A stretch of DNA of 64,000 bases from Chlorogloeopsis sp. ULAP01 (GTDB taxonomy: Bacteria; Cyanobacteriota; Cyanobacteriia; Cyanobacteriales; Nostocaceae): positions 682,001 through 746,000 of the forward strand of contig NZ_JAUDRH010000001.1 in assembly GCF_030381805.1 (NCBI RefSeq), given 5' to 3'. The notes below the pieces were generated by a model. The model had not been told where the DNA came from, ran no database searches, and saw only the letters and a program-made list of their open reading frames with translations. Both the position numbers and the translations under genes were made by a program. Of this stretch, positions 17,479 to 25,500 are shown in pieces (the stretch's first letter is position 1; each line of letters begins with the position of its first letter).

Positions 17479-18408
17479 ATGCGTAAATTTTTAATAGACA
17501 CAGATACTGCTTCTGATGATGCTGTTGCTCTGATTATGGCACATCGTTGCCCAGATATCCATGTTGAAGCAGTAACAATTGTGAGTGGTAATGTACCTGT
17601 GGAGCAGGGAGTTAAAAATGCACTGTATACGCTCGAAGTATGCAATGTTTCCACACCAGTATATATCGGCTGCTCTAAGCCAATATTGAGAGCAAGTAGT
17701 TACGCACATTGGTTTCATGGTGATGATGGCATGAGTAATAGGTACTACCCTGAGCCTAAAAGTCAAGCTCAATCAGCACATGCGATCGAGGTAATTATTG
17801 AAACTATCAAAACTTATCCTGGTGAAATCACGCTTGTGACACTAGGGCCACTTACCAATATAGCTACTGCATTACTACGCGCTCCAGAAATAGCCTCGTT
17901 AGTACAGCGTTGTGTGATTATGGGTGGTGCAGCTAATACAGTTGGTAATGTTACACCATCTGCTGAGTATAACATTTGGGTAGATCCAGAAGCTGCCAAA
18001 ATTGTCTTTCATAGTGGTATGCCAATAGAAATGGTAGGTTGGGAGTTAAGCCGCCACGATGCTGCCTTAACCCCTGCCGAAATAGAGACAATTACTAACT
18101 TCGGTACACAAACATCACGTTTGGCAATGGAGTGCAACAAAATAGCTTTAGATACCAGTATGAACATTCAGTCTGCTCCTGGTTTGATGCTACCCGATCC
18201 TGTAGCGATCGCTGTTGCTCTCGATCCAAATATTGTCAAGCGGCAAGGCAAATACTTTGTAGAAATTGAAATTACAAGTGAACTTACACGAGGTGCAACA
18301 GTTGTCGATGAGTTGGGCGTACTGCACAAAACCCCAAACATAAATGTAGTCTGGGCTATAAATATACCCCGATGGAAAGAACTTTTGTATACTTGTTTAC
18401 GCTCTTGA
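17479..18408 (+). CDS. Inosine-uridine preferring nucleoside hydrolase family protein
   Basis: A 309-residue nucleoside hydrolase. This family cleaves the N-glycosidic bond of ribonucleosides to free base and ribose, using Ca bound by an Asp cluster. The signature FLIDTDTASDDAVAL is at the N-terminus, with further conserved segments VTLGPLTNIATAL and IMGGAA plus the NIWVDPEAAKIVF block. Length is normal for the family. Monocistronic, so its role is probably purine/pyrimidine salvage; base preference cannot be told. Confidence 0.9.
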   Translation: MRKFLIDTDTASDDAVALIMAHRCPDIHVEAVTIVSGNVPVEQGVKNALYTLEVCNVSTPVYIGCSKPILRASSYAHWFHGDDGMSNRYYPEPKSQAQSAHAIEVIIETIKTYPGEITLVTLGPLTNIATALLRAPEIASLVQRCVIMGGAANTVGNVTPSAEYNIWVDPEAAKIVFHSGMPIEMVGWELSRHDAALTPAEIETITNFGTQTSRLAMECNKIALDTSMNIQSAPGLMLPDPVAIAVALDPNIVKRQGKYFVEIEITSELTRGATVVDELGVLHKTPNINVVWAINIPRWKELLYTCLRS

Positions 18409-18512
18409 GAAAACTATTAAAGATTAAGCCCTAAAAATTCCAATAAACAAAGACAGCGATCGCAATCAAAAAAATCATTGCGATCACGTTGACTATACAT
18501 ATACATACCTTG

Positions 18513-18797
18513 TTACTCAGCCAATTTTTTGCTCATGAGATTGTAACTTGGTAATATTAATAATCCGCTTGCTGGTTCTCTAAATTCTTTGGGTTGTTCT
18601 GTTGCTTGTCGGCTCATATTAAATATGACTGAACCAAGCACAAAGATACCTAAACCGACAAAAATCAATACGAAGGCACGTATCAATACATTACTAGGAC
18701 GTGGATCTTGCATTTGTTGAGCTACTGCCTTCAGTTTCTGATTTGAAGATACTGTGCTATCAAGCTCTAAAATTCTATCCCAGGTTGGAAAAATCAT
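18513..18797 (-). CDS. Small single-span membrane protein, unknown
   Basis: A 94-residue protein with one clear membrane helix at about residues 37-59 (RAFVLIFVGLGIFVLGSVIF), a polar N-terminal part and a C-terminal tail. I recognise no family. It is divergent from the AI-2E-like transporter gene, with about 110 bp between them. Confidence 0.55.
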   Translation of the reverse strand: MIFPTWDRILELDSTVSSNQKLKAVAQQMQDPRPSNVLIRAFVLIFVGLGIFVLGSVIFNMSRQATEQPKEFREPASGLLILPSYNLMSKKLAE

Positions 18798-18911
18798 TGC
18801 CCTTGAAAAATCAGCCTTGAAGAGGCTTTTTTCACAAAGACATTAGAGCTACTTTAAAAACATTCAAGTCAGCACAATTGCTGGAAAATGCAAAAATTTG
18901 GAGGCTAGATA

Positions 18912-20006
18912 GTGCGTTTCGGGCAATTAATCGGCTTTCTCGCTCTTGCTATATCTATTTATATCCTCTGGCAAATTCGCACTATCCTTTTGGTGATATT
19001 TGCGGCTGTCGTCTTGGCAACAGTACTAAATCAATTGGTGCAATTTTTTCAAAGAGCTAGGATCAAGCGAGGCGTGGCAGTTGCGCTCACAGTTGTCTGT
19101 GTACTACTTGTATTATTCGGTTTTTTCACTTTGATTGTGCCACGTCTTGTCGAGCAATCACAACAACTGACCAGACTTTTACCTTTGACAGTAGAACAAT
19201 TACGTTTATGGAATAACTGGCTGCGCGGTGCAATTCCAGAGCAATTTCTAGAAAATATTAGTGGGCTTGGTTATCTGACTCAGGGTTTACAAAATTGGTT
19301 AAATCAATTACTTAATAATTTCTTTTACTTAGTTAGCAGATCACTAGCTGTTGCTGTGGGATTGTTGCTATTCTTTGTGTTGACAATTATGCTTTTGACC
19401 AATCCCTCACCATATCGACAAGGCTTCATACTATTATTTCCTGCCTTCTACCGCAGAAGAGTGAATGAAATTTTAGATCAATGTGCAACTTCTTTAACTG
19501 GCTGGATCAAAGGCACACTCCTAACAATGTTAATCATTGCCACACTAAGTTATTTTGGATTATTGATTTTGGGAGTGCCATTGCCACTAGTAAATGCAGC
19601 TTTAGCAGGGCTATTAGAATTTATACCAAATGTAGGGCCAACATTAAGTACAATTCCACCAGCACTTTTGGCATTGGGTGTTGCACCTTGGAAAGCAGTT
19701 GCAGTTATTGCTTTATACTTTGGAATTCAACAAATTGAAAGCTTAGTTGTATTACCTTTGATTATGGAAAGTCAAGTATCTTTATTGCCAGCAGTTACCT
19801 TAGTGGCGGTAGTAATATTTGGTAGTTTTTTTGGATTTTTAGGTGTATTTCTGGCTGTTCCTTTAGTAATTGTGCTGCAAATTTGGATAAAAGAAGTTTT
19901 AGTCAAAGATATACTTAATCATTGGCAAGGAAATAAAAAAGAGCATTTTGAAGATGAATCAGATGTAAATGATAGTAAATCTAACTCTACGTTTGAAAAT
20001 AGTTAA
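18912..20006 (+). CDS. AI-2E family transporter (PerM/TqsA-like)
   Basis: A 364-residue integral membrane protein with about eight membrane segments typical of the AI-2E exporter/PerM family. The conserved C-terminal block PLPLVNAALAGLLEFIPNVGP and the following VAVIALYFGIQQIESLVVLPLI are clear. The C-terminal 30 residues are acidic and disordered. Starts at GTG with GGAGG seven bases upstream. Members export small molecules or act in osmotic/Na+ stress; the substrate here is unknown. Confidence 0.87.
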   Translation: MRFGQLIGFLALAISIYILWQIRTILLVIFAAVVLATVLNQLVQFFQRARIKRGVAVALTVVCVLLVLFGFFTLIVPRLVEQSQQLTRLLPLTVEQLRLWNNWLRGAIPEQFLENISGLGYLTQGLQNWLNQLLNNFFYLVSRSLAVAVGLLLFFVLTIMLLTNPSPYRQGFILLFPAFYRRRVNEILDQCATSLTGWIKGTLLTMLIIATLSYFGLLILGVPLPLVNAALAGLLEFIPNVGPTLSTIPPALLALGVAPWKAVAVIALYFGIQQIESLVVLPLIMESQVSLLPAVTLVAVVIFGSFFGFLGVFLAVPLVIVLQIWIKEVLVKDILNHWQGNKKEHFEDESDVNDSKSNSTFENS

Positions 20007-20205
20007 ATCTGAAATATTTGGTAGAAATCAAACTAATAACAACGTTGTTAATCGCATCATAAACAAAATAAACCCAGTAAAATCTAAACTTGATTTCTAA
20101 CAATAGTTAGACATCGATTGTTTTTTCATCATTCAAAAGAGAGATGAATAAATCGTTGAGATTTAGAAAATGAAAGTAACTAATAGAAAAATAGGAGTTA
20201 ATTGT

Positions 20206-21039
20206 ATGGCACTTGTCAAACTAGAAGACCTATACCCTGACTATCGTGAATATGGCTCTGACATCGATAATCTTAAGAGTTTTGATGTTTATGGAGCAAA
20301 TAATGACAAAGTAGGTTCGGTATTCGATATCTTAGTTGATGAAAATACTGGTCGCTTCCGCTATTTTGTTGTAGATACAGGTTTCTGGATTTTTGGCAAA
20401 AAAGTTTTATTACCAGTTGGTCGTGCTAGTATCAGCTACACAGATAAACGAATTTATGCCTCTGGACTTACTAAAGAGCAGGTAGAAAATTTGCCTGACT
20501 ATGACAGCCTAGAAAGAATTGATTATGACTATGAAGAGCAAGTCCGTGGTGTATATCGTCCAATGGCTGATACTTCCGCTTTGAATCAATCAGCTACTTA
20601 CGATTATGATCGCAACACCTACAATTATGAGCAAGAACCGTCATTGTATGACATGAGTGATCGCGATCATCAAAATCTAAAGCTGTACGAAGAACGACTA
20701 GTTGCCAACAAACAACGTCGTAAAGCTGGAGAAGTAAGCATTGGTAAACACGTAGAAACCGAAACTGCTCGTGTTGCAGTACCTGTAGAACAAGAGCGAG
20801 TGGTAATCGAGCGGACAAATCCCACAAATACTAAACCCGTAGATCCTAGTCAAGCTAACTTCCAAGAAGGCGAAGTAGCTCGCATGGATATCTATGAAGA
20901 AACACCCAACATACAAAAAGAAGCTGTGGTGCGAGAAGAAGTTCGAGTCAAAAAAGTCGTAGAGACTGACACTGCTGAAGCCACTGACACAATCCGACGC
21001 GAAGAACTAGACGTGGATACCCAAGAACGCTCTAAGTAA
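20206..21039 (+). CDS. PRC-barrel and DUF2382 (YsnF/AvaK-like) stress protein
   Basis: A 277-residue soluble protein. Residues about 15-90 form a PRC-barrel (VYGANNDKVGSVFDILVDE, FRYFVVDTGFWIFGKKVLLP). Residues about 155-275 form the DUF2382 domain (LKLYEERLVANKQRRKAGEV, EVARMDIYEETP, VREEVRVKK). This architecture is common in cyanobacterial stress proteins such as AvaK. The start at ATG 20206 is chosen because AGGAG lies eight bases upstream; the frame extends 12 codons further without a good site. Confidence 0.87.
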   Translation: MALVKLEDLYPDYREYGSDIDNLKSFDVYGANNDKVGSVFDILVDENTGRFRYFVVDTGFWIFGKKVLLPVGRASISYTDKRIYASGLTKEQVENLPDYDSLERIDYDYEEQVRGVYRPMADTSALNQSATYDYDRNTYNYEQEPSLYDMSDRDHQNLKLYEERLVANKQRRKAGEVSIGKHVETETARVAVPVEQERVVIERTNPTNTKPVDPSQANFQEGEVARMDIYEETPNIQKEAVVREEVRVKKVVETDTAEATDTIRREELDVDTQERSK

Positions 21040-21144
21040 TAGACGCTTAAAAATGTCAGCACCATTACGAATTCAGTGCTGTTAACTTTAAGGATTGGTA
21101 TAGGTCAGTGGTGTGCGTAGGTATGGTTGTAGCTTAGTTTACAA

Positions 21145-21777
21145 TTAAAGAGATTGAACAGTTAAATCCTTCAAGGTGATGGTAAAGTTACGCTGTTGTG
21201 CTGTAAAAATAAAGGAAATGATTTCTTCACAGACAACAGCAACAGTTAAGATTACCAAGTTTCGTGCCAGTGGATAATCACAGATATCATCATTAACATC
21301 AGAAGGAACACGATAAACCTGATTCCAAATTACTTCTGCATAATCTGCTGATAGCCCAGCATGAAGACAAGGAATCTTGAATTGATTGGCATAATCCTTC
21401 ACCGCCTGACGTGCTACACTGTTGTCAAAAATATCGATAATCAAATGGCTATCTTTGAGTAGTTGAGTTGTATTTGCTGATGTCAATTCCTTTGCCTTGG
21501 TATCAAGTTTAGTACCAATCGCTCGGTATAAATTGTTCGCCAAAATTTTTACTTTAAACGCTCCCACATCAGAACGATAATAAGGCTGAGTCGAAAGGTT
21601 GCGTTCTTCAATGCGATCGCGATCAATGACTGTGAGTTTGTCAAAACCAGATCGAGCCAAGTTTTCAGCAATGTTAGCTCCCAATGCTCCAGCCCCACAA
21701 ATTGTTATGGGGTAATTCTTCAGCTTTGCCATCACAGTATTGCTGCGGTAAAGCTGTTCGTGAAAAAACATACTCAT
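21145..21777 (-). CDS. E1/ThiF-like ubiquitin-activating fold protein
   Basis: A 210-residue single-domain E1-like enzyme. The nucleotide-binding motif ITICGAGALGANIAENLARSG is followed by VIDRDRIEERNLSTQPYY, which matches the ThiF/MoeB/E1 pattern that binds ATP and the acidic end of beta2. This family adenylates the C-terminal Gly of ubiquitin-like proteins. There is no Cys-pair zinc knuckle. Cys residues at about 149, 174 and 195 are possible thioester sites. It is last on the minus strand in a cassette that starts with a 66-aa ubiquitin-like protein, which is its probable substrate. Cassette membership is inferred from order and spacing. Confidence 0.82.
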   Translation of the reverse strand: MSMFFHEQLYRSNTVMAKLKNYPITICGAGALGANIAENLARSGFDKLTVIDRDRIEERNLSTQPYYRSDVGAFKVKILANNLYRAIGTKLDTKAKELTSANTTQLLKDSHLIIDIFDNSVARQAVKDYANQFKIPCLHAGLSADYAEVIWNQVYRVPSDVNDDICDYPLARNLVILTVAVVCEEIISFIFTAQQRNFTITLKDLTVQSL

Positions 21778-21837
21778 TCAATTTTGGATTGTGTAGTCGG
21801 TATTAAATCTGTTTTACTGCTGAATTCTTCTCTAATA

Positions 21838-22668
21838 TCACCACTGTTGTTCCATTACACCCACTAACGATTGCAAATCAAAATCGCGATCGCGCCCACT
21901 CAGACAAATGCCAGAACTTATCACAGTCAAGTCAGTTTTAGCGATCACACTACTATGGCGAACACCATCAGCAGTTGTCCAATCCACTGCCCAGTAATCA
22001 CCGCGATCATAAAATTGGTTTAGTTCACCACCGCCCATCCGCAATGCTTTTCTCAGTCGTTTTTCATCCTGTTGAGGTTGCTCGAAACCCTCAATGAGCC
22101 GAGTTGCTAATTCATATACTGTGCGCATCTCTGGAGTGATGCCTTTAAACTGCAATTGCTCGGCAGGAGTAAGTTGCTTAACGGCAGATTGCAGAGTTTC
22201 AACAATTGCCGGATCGCTACGGCGATCAACCCCCTCGAACCAGTAACAATGTCCATTCCAACGAGCAATGATTTGCTCAAATGCAATACCCTCAGTTACT
22301 AAATGCACTGCGAGCGGCTTCACTACTTTCAACCGTTGACGCATATCTGCTTCATTCACTGGGTATGCTAACCAAGTTTGTCCCCACTGTTGATGTGCTA
22401 ATCGTAGCCGGATTAGGGGAAAGTTTTGCAGATATTCCGCAACCTGGGATAAATCTGCCTCTTCCACAATCTTTGCAGTCTTCTCATCCACTGGCTGAAA
22501 GATACCCCAACCTTCAAATTTACTGGGCTTTGGTGTAAAGGTGTAAACCATCCCTGCTACCCGTGTGCGAATTCTTCCACCTTTGACACAGGGTGCAAGA
22601 AATTGGGTGGTGTATAAATGTGTTTGTGCATTAGCAATTTGGTTGATTAGCTTACGGATATTAGTCAT
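21838..22668 (-). CDS. Unknown 276-aa protein of the Ubl/TROVE/E1 cassette
   Basis: A 276-residue soluble protein I do not recognise. It has a basic N-terminus (CVKGGRIRTRVAGMVYTF), many Trp/Tyr residues and a mixed alpha/beta pattern; a GHCYWFEGVDRRSDP segment near residue 138 is notable. No transmembrane segment. No Cys in an E2-like context could be assigned, though an E2 or adaptor role would fit the operon. It lies 60 bp upstream of the E1-like gene on the same strand and is itself preceded by a tRNA-like RNA element. Confidence 0.75.
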   Translation of the reverse strand: MTNIRKLINQIANAQTHLYTTQFLAPCVKGGRIRTRVAGMVYTFTPKPSKFEGWGIFQPVDEKTAKIVEEADLSQVAEYLQNFPLIRLRLAHQQWGQTWLAYPVNEADMRQRLKVVKPLAVHLVTEGIAFEQIIARWNGHCYWFEGVDRRSDPAIVETLQSAVKQLTPAEQLQFKGITPEMRTVYELATRLIEGFEQPQQDEKRLRKALRMGGGELNQFYDRGDYWAVDWTTADGVRHSSVIAKTDLTVISSGICLSGRDRDFDLQSLVGVMEQQW

Positions 22669-22805
22669 AAATTATTCCCTGCATGCAAGTTGGTGGAGTA
22701 TTGCGCTTTCTCAGTTACTAGGGGACTCTGCTGGTGAGTTATTACACACTCTTTCAAGGATGGCTACTTTTAAGCCCACCTCCCAGGTTCTTCGTACTCT
22801 CCGTT

Positions 22806-22859
22806 CACACACGCCCACTGGATTTGACAGTGTTACTTTTCCTCTCGTACTAGTATGTA
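22806..22859 (-). ncRNA. tRNA-like RNA element, copy D
   Basis: On the minus strand, TACATAC (22859-22853) can pair fully with GTGTGTG (22812-22806), forming an acceptor-like 7-bp helix. Inside is a T-arm-like hairpin CACTG-TCAAATC-CAGTG. It is preceded by the motif CGTGTCCCAACTCGTGGAGCT, shared with the other cassette spacers. There is no proper anticodon arm. It is a tRNA-like hairpin set or leader element; expression is unproven. Confidence 0.4.
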
Positions 22860-22885
22860 AGCTCCACGAGTTGGGACACGCAGGA

Positions 22886-22906
22886 TTTATACTACATTAT
22901 ACTACA
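22886..22906. promoter_or_regulatory. Direct repeat resembling the rtcB and cassette operator
   Basis: Minus strand reads TGTAGTATAATGTAGTATAAA, two copies of TGTAGTATAA. It resembles TGTATTATAAATGTATTAT near rtcB and TGTAATATAAATGTAGTATAAA upstream of the cassette, but in the opposite orientation relative to transcription. It includes a TATAAT that could be the -10 box for the 276-aa/E1 transcript. Confidence 0.4.
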
Positions 22907-23139
22907 AATATGCCAGAGATGAAAAGGGAGATTTTGCATTAATGCGATCGCTGCTATTTTATAAGCATTATTGATGTCGCTTATTAATATCACTGCTTTT
23001 TAGGATTTCCAATTATTGAGCTATTGTTTGTTAAGTATCTCCTCAAAAGCTCAGAGAATTCTATTGTTTGTGAATGTGTTTTCAGTATGCAGTAGATACT
23101 GCCCATTCATTATAAATGAGCAGTGTCTTAATTCTAACC

Positions 23140-24573
23140 TCACTTATCCTCTCGCACAGGCAATGGCATCTCCATAATCTCCATCAGCAAATCCAGACGA
23201 GAGGGACGTGTCAGCAATGGAACGAGGTTGGGCAAGCTGTAGTAATCGCCCTCAAAGGTGAACGTTTCTACAGGTGCTTGCTGCTGCTTGAGTTGACTCT
23301 CTACCCAATCGTAATGAGTACCAACACGCACAATCACCACATTGGGCATTACCGCCAACTCCCGACAATAGGTTTTATAAGCTTCACCGAAGTAAGGAGC
23401 AGCATTTTCACCTTCATCTGTTACCAGAATAATCTGGTCAACAACTTGCTTCTTCTTGCGCATTGCTTCTAATGCACAGCCGATGCTAGTGCTACCAGCT
23501 GCCTTGATGTGCTGGAAAGCACGCTCCCAGTCGGTTAACTCCTTGCCCTTTGCTGTGAGAGCGTAAGCAATGGTGTCAAAGGCGTAGACAAATAATTCTG
23601 CCTGAGTGATACCAGAGATTAAGGCAGCAAGCTGCTTACCGATCGCGATCGCATTCTCCATTGATCCAGACTTATCCACCAGTAAAGCAGTTGGACGAGC
23701 GATCGCACCACGTCGCTTTACCTGCTCGTTGGTAACTTTTTCCAGTCGGGCAACTGTATCTGCGTCTAAATCTGCGGCTTCGGCGGCAATCTGGGCTTTG
23801 AATGCTGCCACACGCCCACTCTTAGATGCTTCCTCTAGCTTAGAGTCAATCAGCTGCTTGACTTCTGGATGATCCATTGCACCTCTAGCTTGGAGTGACT
23901 TGAGGTTATTGATCACTTCCTGAGGAGTCATGCTGTGAATCAAGGCTACCAGCACAACAGGTGTAAGTTGCTTGATTGCACCAATGGCAATTGTGTAGGA
24001 AATCTTGAACTCCACAATCAACCGTGCTTGTTCTGCTGCACTTTCTGCCCTTGCAAGCTGCTTCAGCACATTTGCCAAGGAACCCTCTGGGGGAGTATTG
24101 CGGAACAGAATCGCATTTGCCCGTTCATTCGGTTTAATATGCAGCGAAGCATATAGGTGTTTCATTGCCTGACGACTTCGCAAAGCAGCGCGATCAAATA
24201 AAGCCGGATTACTTTCCCGTGCTTTTAGGTAACGCCGTACAGCCGTGCGAGCCGAACGAGGCAGTTTCTGTTGGTGCTGCTTCATGAAGTCTACCACACG
24301 AGCTACTTGATAGGGTGGAAACTCTTGCAGCATCACAAATCCAGCATCTCGGTGTTCAGTCAAATAGCTAGTTAGCAAGTGAGCAATAAATACTTCCTTG
24401 TGATCGCGGACATCACCATGACGCTGATACCAAACCGCCAAATGTCCGTAGAATATGGGATCGAGTTCAACAATTAACTGATGAATTTCTGCGACTTGCT
24501 CAAGTTTGCGATGAGGAGTTGTCAGCAAACTGTTGAGCATTTCCAGACGCAGATCGCGTTCTGTGGTATTCAT
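23140..24573 (-). CDS. Ro60/TROVE-like protein with vWA domain
   Basis: A 477-residue protein. Residues about 1-290 are all helical, consistent with the HEAT-like TROVE ring of Ro proteins. Residues 291-470 are a von Willebrand A domain with an intact MIDAS: DKSGSM at 300-305, Thr361 in AGSTSIG, Asp385 in LVTDEGEN. Bacterial Ro proteins bind Y RNAs, which carry tRNA-like modules, and guide RNA quality control. The start at 24573 has an excellent GAGGAGG site; an upstream ATG at 24609 lacks one. It sits between a ubiquitin-like gene and E1-like/unknown genes and is flanked by tRNA-like sequence. Confidence 0.83.
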   Translation of the reverse strand: MNTTERDLRLEMLNSLLTTPHRKLEQVAEIHQLIVELDPIFYGHLAVWYQRHGDVRDHKEVFIAHLLTSYLTEHRDAGFVMLQEFPPYQVARVVDFMKQHQQKLPRSARTAVRRYLKARESNPALFDRAALRSRQAMKHLYASLHIKPNERANAILFRNTPPEGSLANVLKQLARAESAAEQARLIVEFKISYTIAIGAIKQLTPVVLVALIHSMTPQEVINNLKSLQARGAMDHPEVKQLIDSKLEEASKSGRVAAFKAQIAAEAADLDADTVARLEKVTNEQVKRRGAIARPTALLVDKSGSMENAIAIGKQLAALISGITQAELFVYAFDTIAYALTAKGKELTDWERAFQHIKAAGSTSIGCALEAMRKKKQVVDQIILVTDEGENAAPYFGEAYKTYCRELAVMPNVVIVRVGTHYDWVESQLKQQQAPVETFTFEGDYYSLPNLVPLLTRPSRLDLLMEIMEMPLPVREDK

Positions 24574-24644
24574 GGAAACCTCCTCTAAGAATTTTGGATT
24601 GCAATCCAAAATCTAAAATTCAAAATTGAAGGAGGCAGATGTTG

Positions 24645-24712
24645 CACGCACAGTGATCAAGTCACCGCGCAAGTTGTAGAAGCATTGTGTCTAACTTGTA
24701 CTGAGTTATGTA
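24645..24712 (-). ncRNA. tRNA-like RNA element, copy C
   Basis: Minus strand: TACATAA (24712-24706) opposes GTGCGTG (24651-24645) in a partly paired terminal helix. Inside are a 6-bp stem CAAGTT/AACTTG and a T-arm-like hairpin CGGTGA-CTTGA-TCACTG. The shared motif GCGCCCCAATCGCAGAAGCT precedes it. It lies 71 bp before the TROVE start codon, so it may be a leader or a separate small RNA. Folding is by eye. Confidence 0.4.
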
Positions 24713-24834
24713 AGCTTCTGCGATTGGGGCGCGGCAACAACTACCAATAGTCCTAAGTTGTAGTATTAAAATTGTTAGTACGAAGGGTACCTGTAATCGC
24801 TTGATCTCAATTTAAGTACCTTACTATTTAGTTA

Positions 24835-24866
24835 ATATGTAAGCTTCTTCCGTTAGGACTCGAAGT
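24835..24866 (-). repeat. Shared motif copy B without a complete tRNA-like partner
   Basis: The minus strand carries CGAGTCCTAACGGAAGAAGC followed by TTACATAT, the same motif found next to elements A, C and D. The right-hand GTGYGTG partner is not evident. It lies immediately after the ubiquitin-like gene stop. Confidence 0.5.
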
Positions 24867-24873
24867 GAAAAAT

Positions 24874-25074
24874 TTAACCATAAACAGCTTCAGGACGAAT
24901 AATCAAATCACCACTGGGACGACGATCAATTACGTAAGCACAGAGGCGATCGCTATTCACATCTAAATACCGAGCAACCCGTTCCTTCACTGCCAAATCA
25001 TTCATGTCAGCTACAATTCCCAGTTGTTTTTCTGTAACATCAATAGAGCGTCCTTCAAATCGAATATGAACCAT
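24874..25074 (-). CDS. Ubiquitin-like (beta-grasp) small protein with C-terminal Gly
   Basis: A 66-residue protein with a beta-grasp-like pattern: a beta hairpin (VHIRFEGRSIDVT), a helix (LAVKERVARYLDV) and strands ending RRPSGDLIIRPEAVYG. The final residue is Gly, as needed for E1 activation without processing. It resembles ThiS/Ubl proteins found beside ThiF-like genes in bacteria. Start at ATG 25074 with AAGG eight bases upstream; the longer frame to 25158 runs into tRNA-like sequence and is rejected. First gene of the minus-strand cassette with TROVE, unknown and E1-like genes. Confidence 0.7.
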   Translation of the reverse strand: MVHIRFEGRSIDVTEKQLGIVADMNDLAVKERVARYLDVNSDRLCAYVIDRRPSGDLIIRPEAVYG

Positions 25075-25111
25075 TGTCATCACCTTTGTTTTAATTACGG
25101 ATTGGTATGAA

Positions 25112-25320
25112 TGGATCTGATCGGGATTGAACCGATACCCTCCCTGTGAGAGTTGCACTCACACCTTGTGCAAGTTAAAAAAGCTGTTGTAACACACGCA
25201 GGAATTGCACCTGCACTTATCGTTTAAGAGACGATCGCTCTACTTTTGAGCAAGTATGTAAGCTTTTTCTGTTAGGACACAAGTGATATCCGGGAACTCT
25301 ACCGTTAGAGCTACAGACCC
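25112..25320 (-). ncRNA. Interrupted tRNA-like RNA (two halves, 147-nt insert)
   Basis: Minus strand. The 5' half (25320-25292) has acceptor GGGTCTG, TA, D-arm GCTC-TAACGGTA-GAGT with the conserved GG, and TCCC of the anticodon stem. The 3' half (25144-25112) has GGGA, a short variable region, T-arm ATCGG-TTCAATC-CCGAT, acceptor CAGATCC and A73. GGGTCTG pairs fully with CAGATCC (one G-T). The halves are separated by 147 nt at the anticodon loop. Helices CACTTGTG/CACAAGGTG and AAAAAGCT/AGCTTTTT extend inward. It is too small for a typical group I intron. It could be a Y-RNA-like partner of the TROVE protein. Confidence 0.55.
25190..25260 (-). ncRNA. Nested tRNA-like fold, Lys(CTT)-like, element A
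   Basis: Inside the insert of the interrupted tRNA. The cloverleaf is: acceptor TACATAC/GTGTGTT (6 of 7 pairs), D-arm GCTC-AAAAGTA-GAGC, anticodon arm ATCGT-CTCTTAA-ACGAT (anticodon CTT, Lys), T-arm GCAGG-TGCAATT-CCTGC, then A73. It is not canonical: the D-loop lacks GG and the T-loop has TGC in place of TTC. It is probably a tRNA mimic or decayed tRNA rather than a working decoder. Confidence 0.5.
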
Positions 25321-25462
25321 AAGTTTAGGCTTAAGCAAAAATAAGTTAGTCAGCTTGGCAGTGCCGAAGGTGGGTTATTAAAGTACACCTAAAAATTAGG
25401 GTTTATGCAGTTGTCAAGGTTCCAAGAAGATTAACTTTTGCTTTTGGGTAAGCTTTTATCTT

Positions 25463-25500
25463 TGTAATATAAATGTAGTATAAAACCTACATAATGTCAA
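25463..25500 (-). promoter_or_regulatory. Predicted promoter/operator of the Ubl-TROVE cassette
   Basis: In the minus direction TTGACA (25500-25495) is followed after 17 bases by TACATT. The plus strand shows TGTAATATAAATGTAGTATAAAA at 25463-25485, a direct repeat overlapping the -10. The layout matches that upstream of rtcB. Transcription from here would pass through the tRNA-like RNAs and then the ubiquitin-like gene. Confidence 0.5.

Larger units (their letters stand above)
22669..23139. other. Intergenic region between the TROVE gene and the 276-aa gene
   Basis: About 470 bp holding an RNA-like element (22806-22859), a motif shared with the other cassette spacers (22853-22885) and a direct repeat like the rtcB operator (22886-22906). 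The part nearest the TROVE stop has no recognised feature beyond one HIP1-like site. Confidence 0.55.

Noticed and set aside
25075..25158. Longer start for the ubiquitin-like protein
   Set aside because: The extra codons overlap the tRNA-like 3' half, and the ATG at 25074 has the better-spaced ribosome-binding site.
25190..25260. Ordinary tRNA-Lys(CTT)
   Set aside because: The D-loop lacks GG, the T-loop has TGC instead of TTC and one acceptor pair is broken; called tRNA-like only.
25145..25291. Group I intron in a tRNA
   Set aside because: At 147 nt it is too short and shows no recognisable group I core; nested helices fit a different structure.
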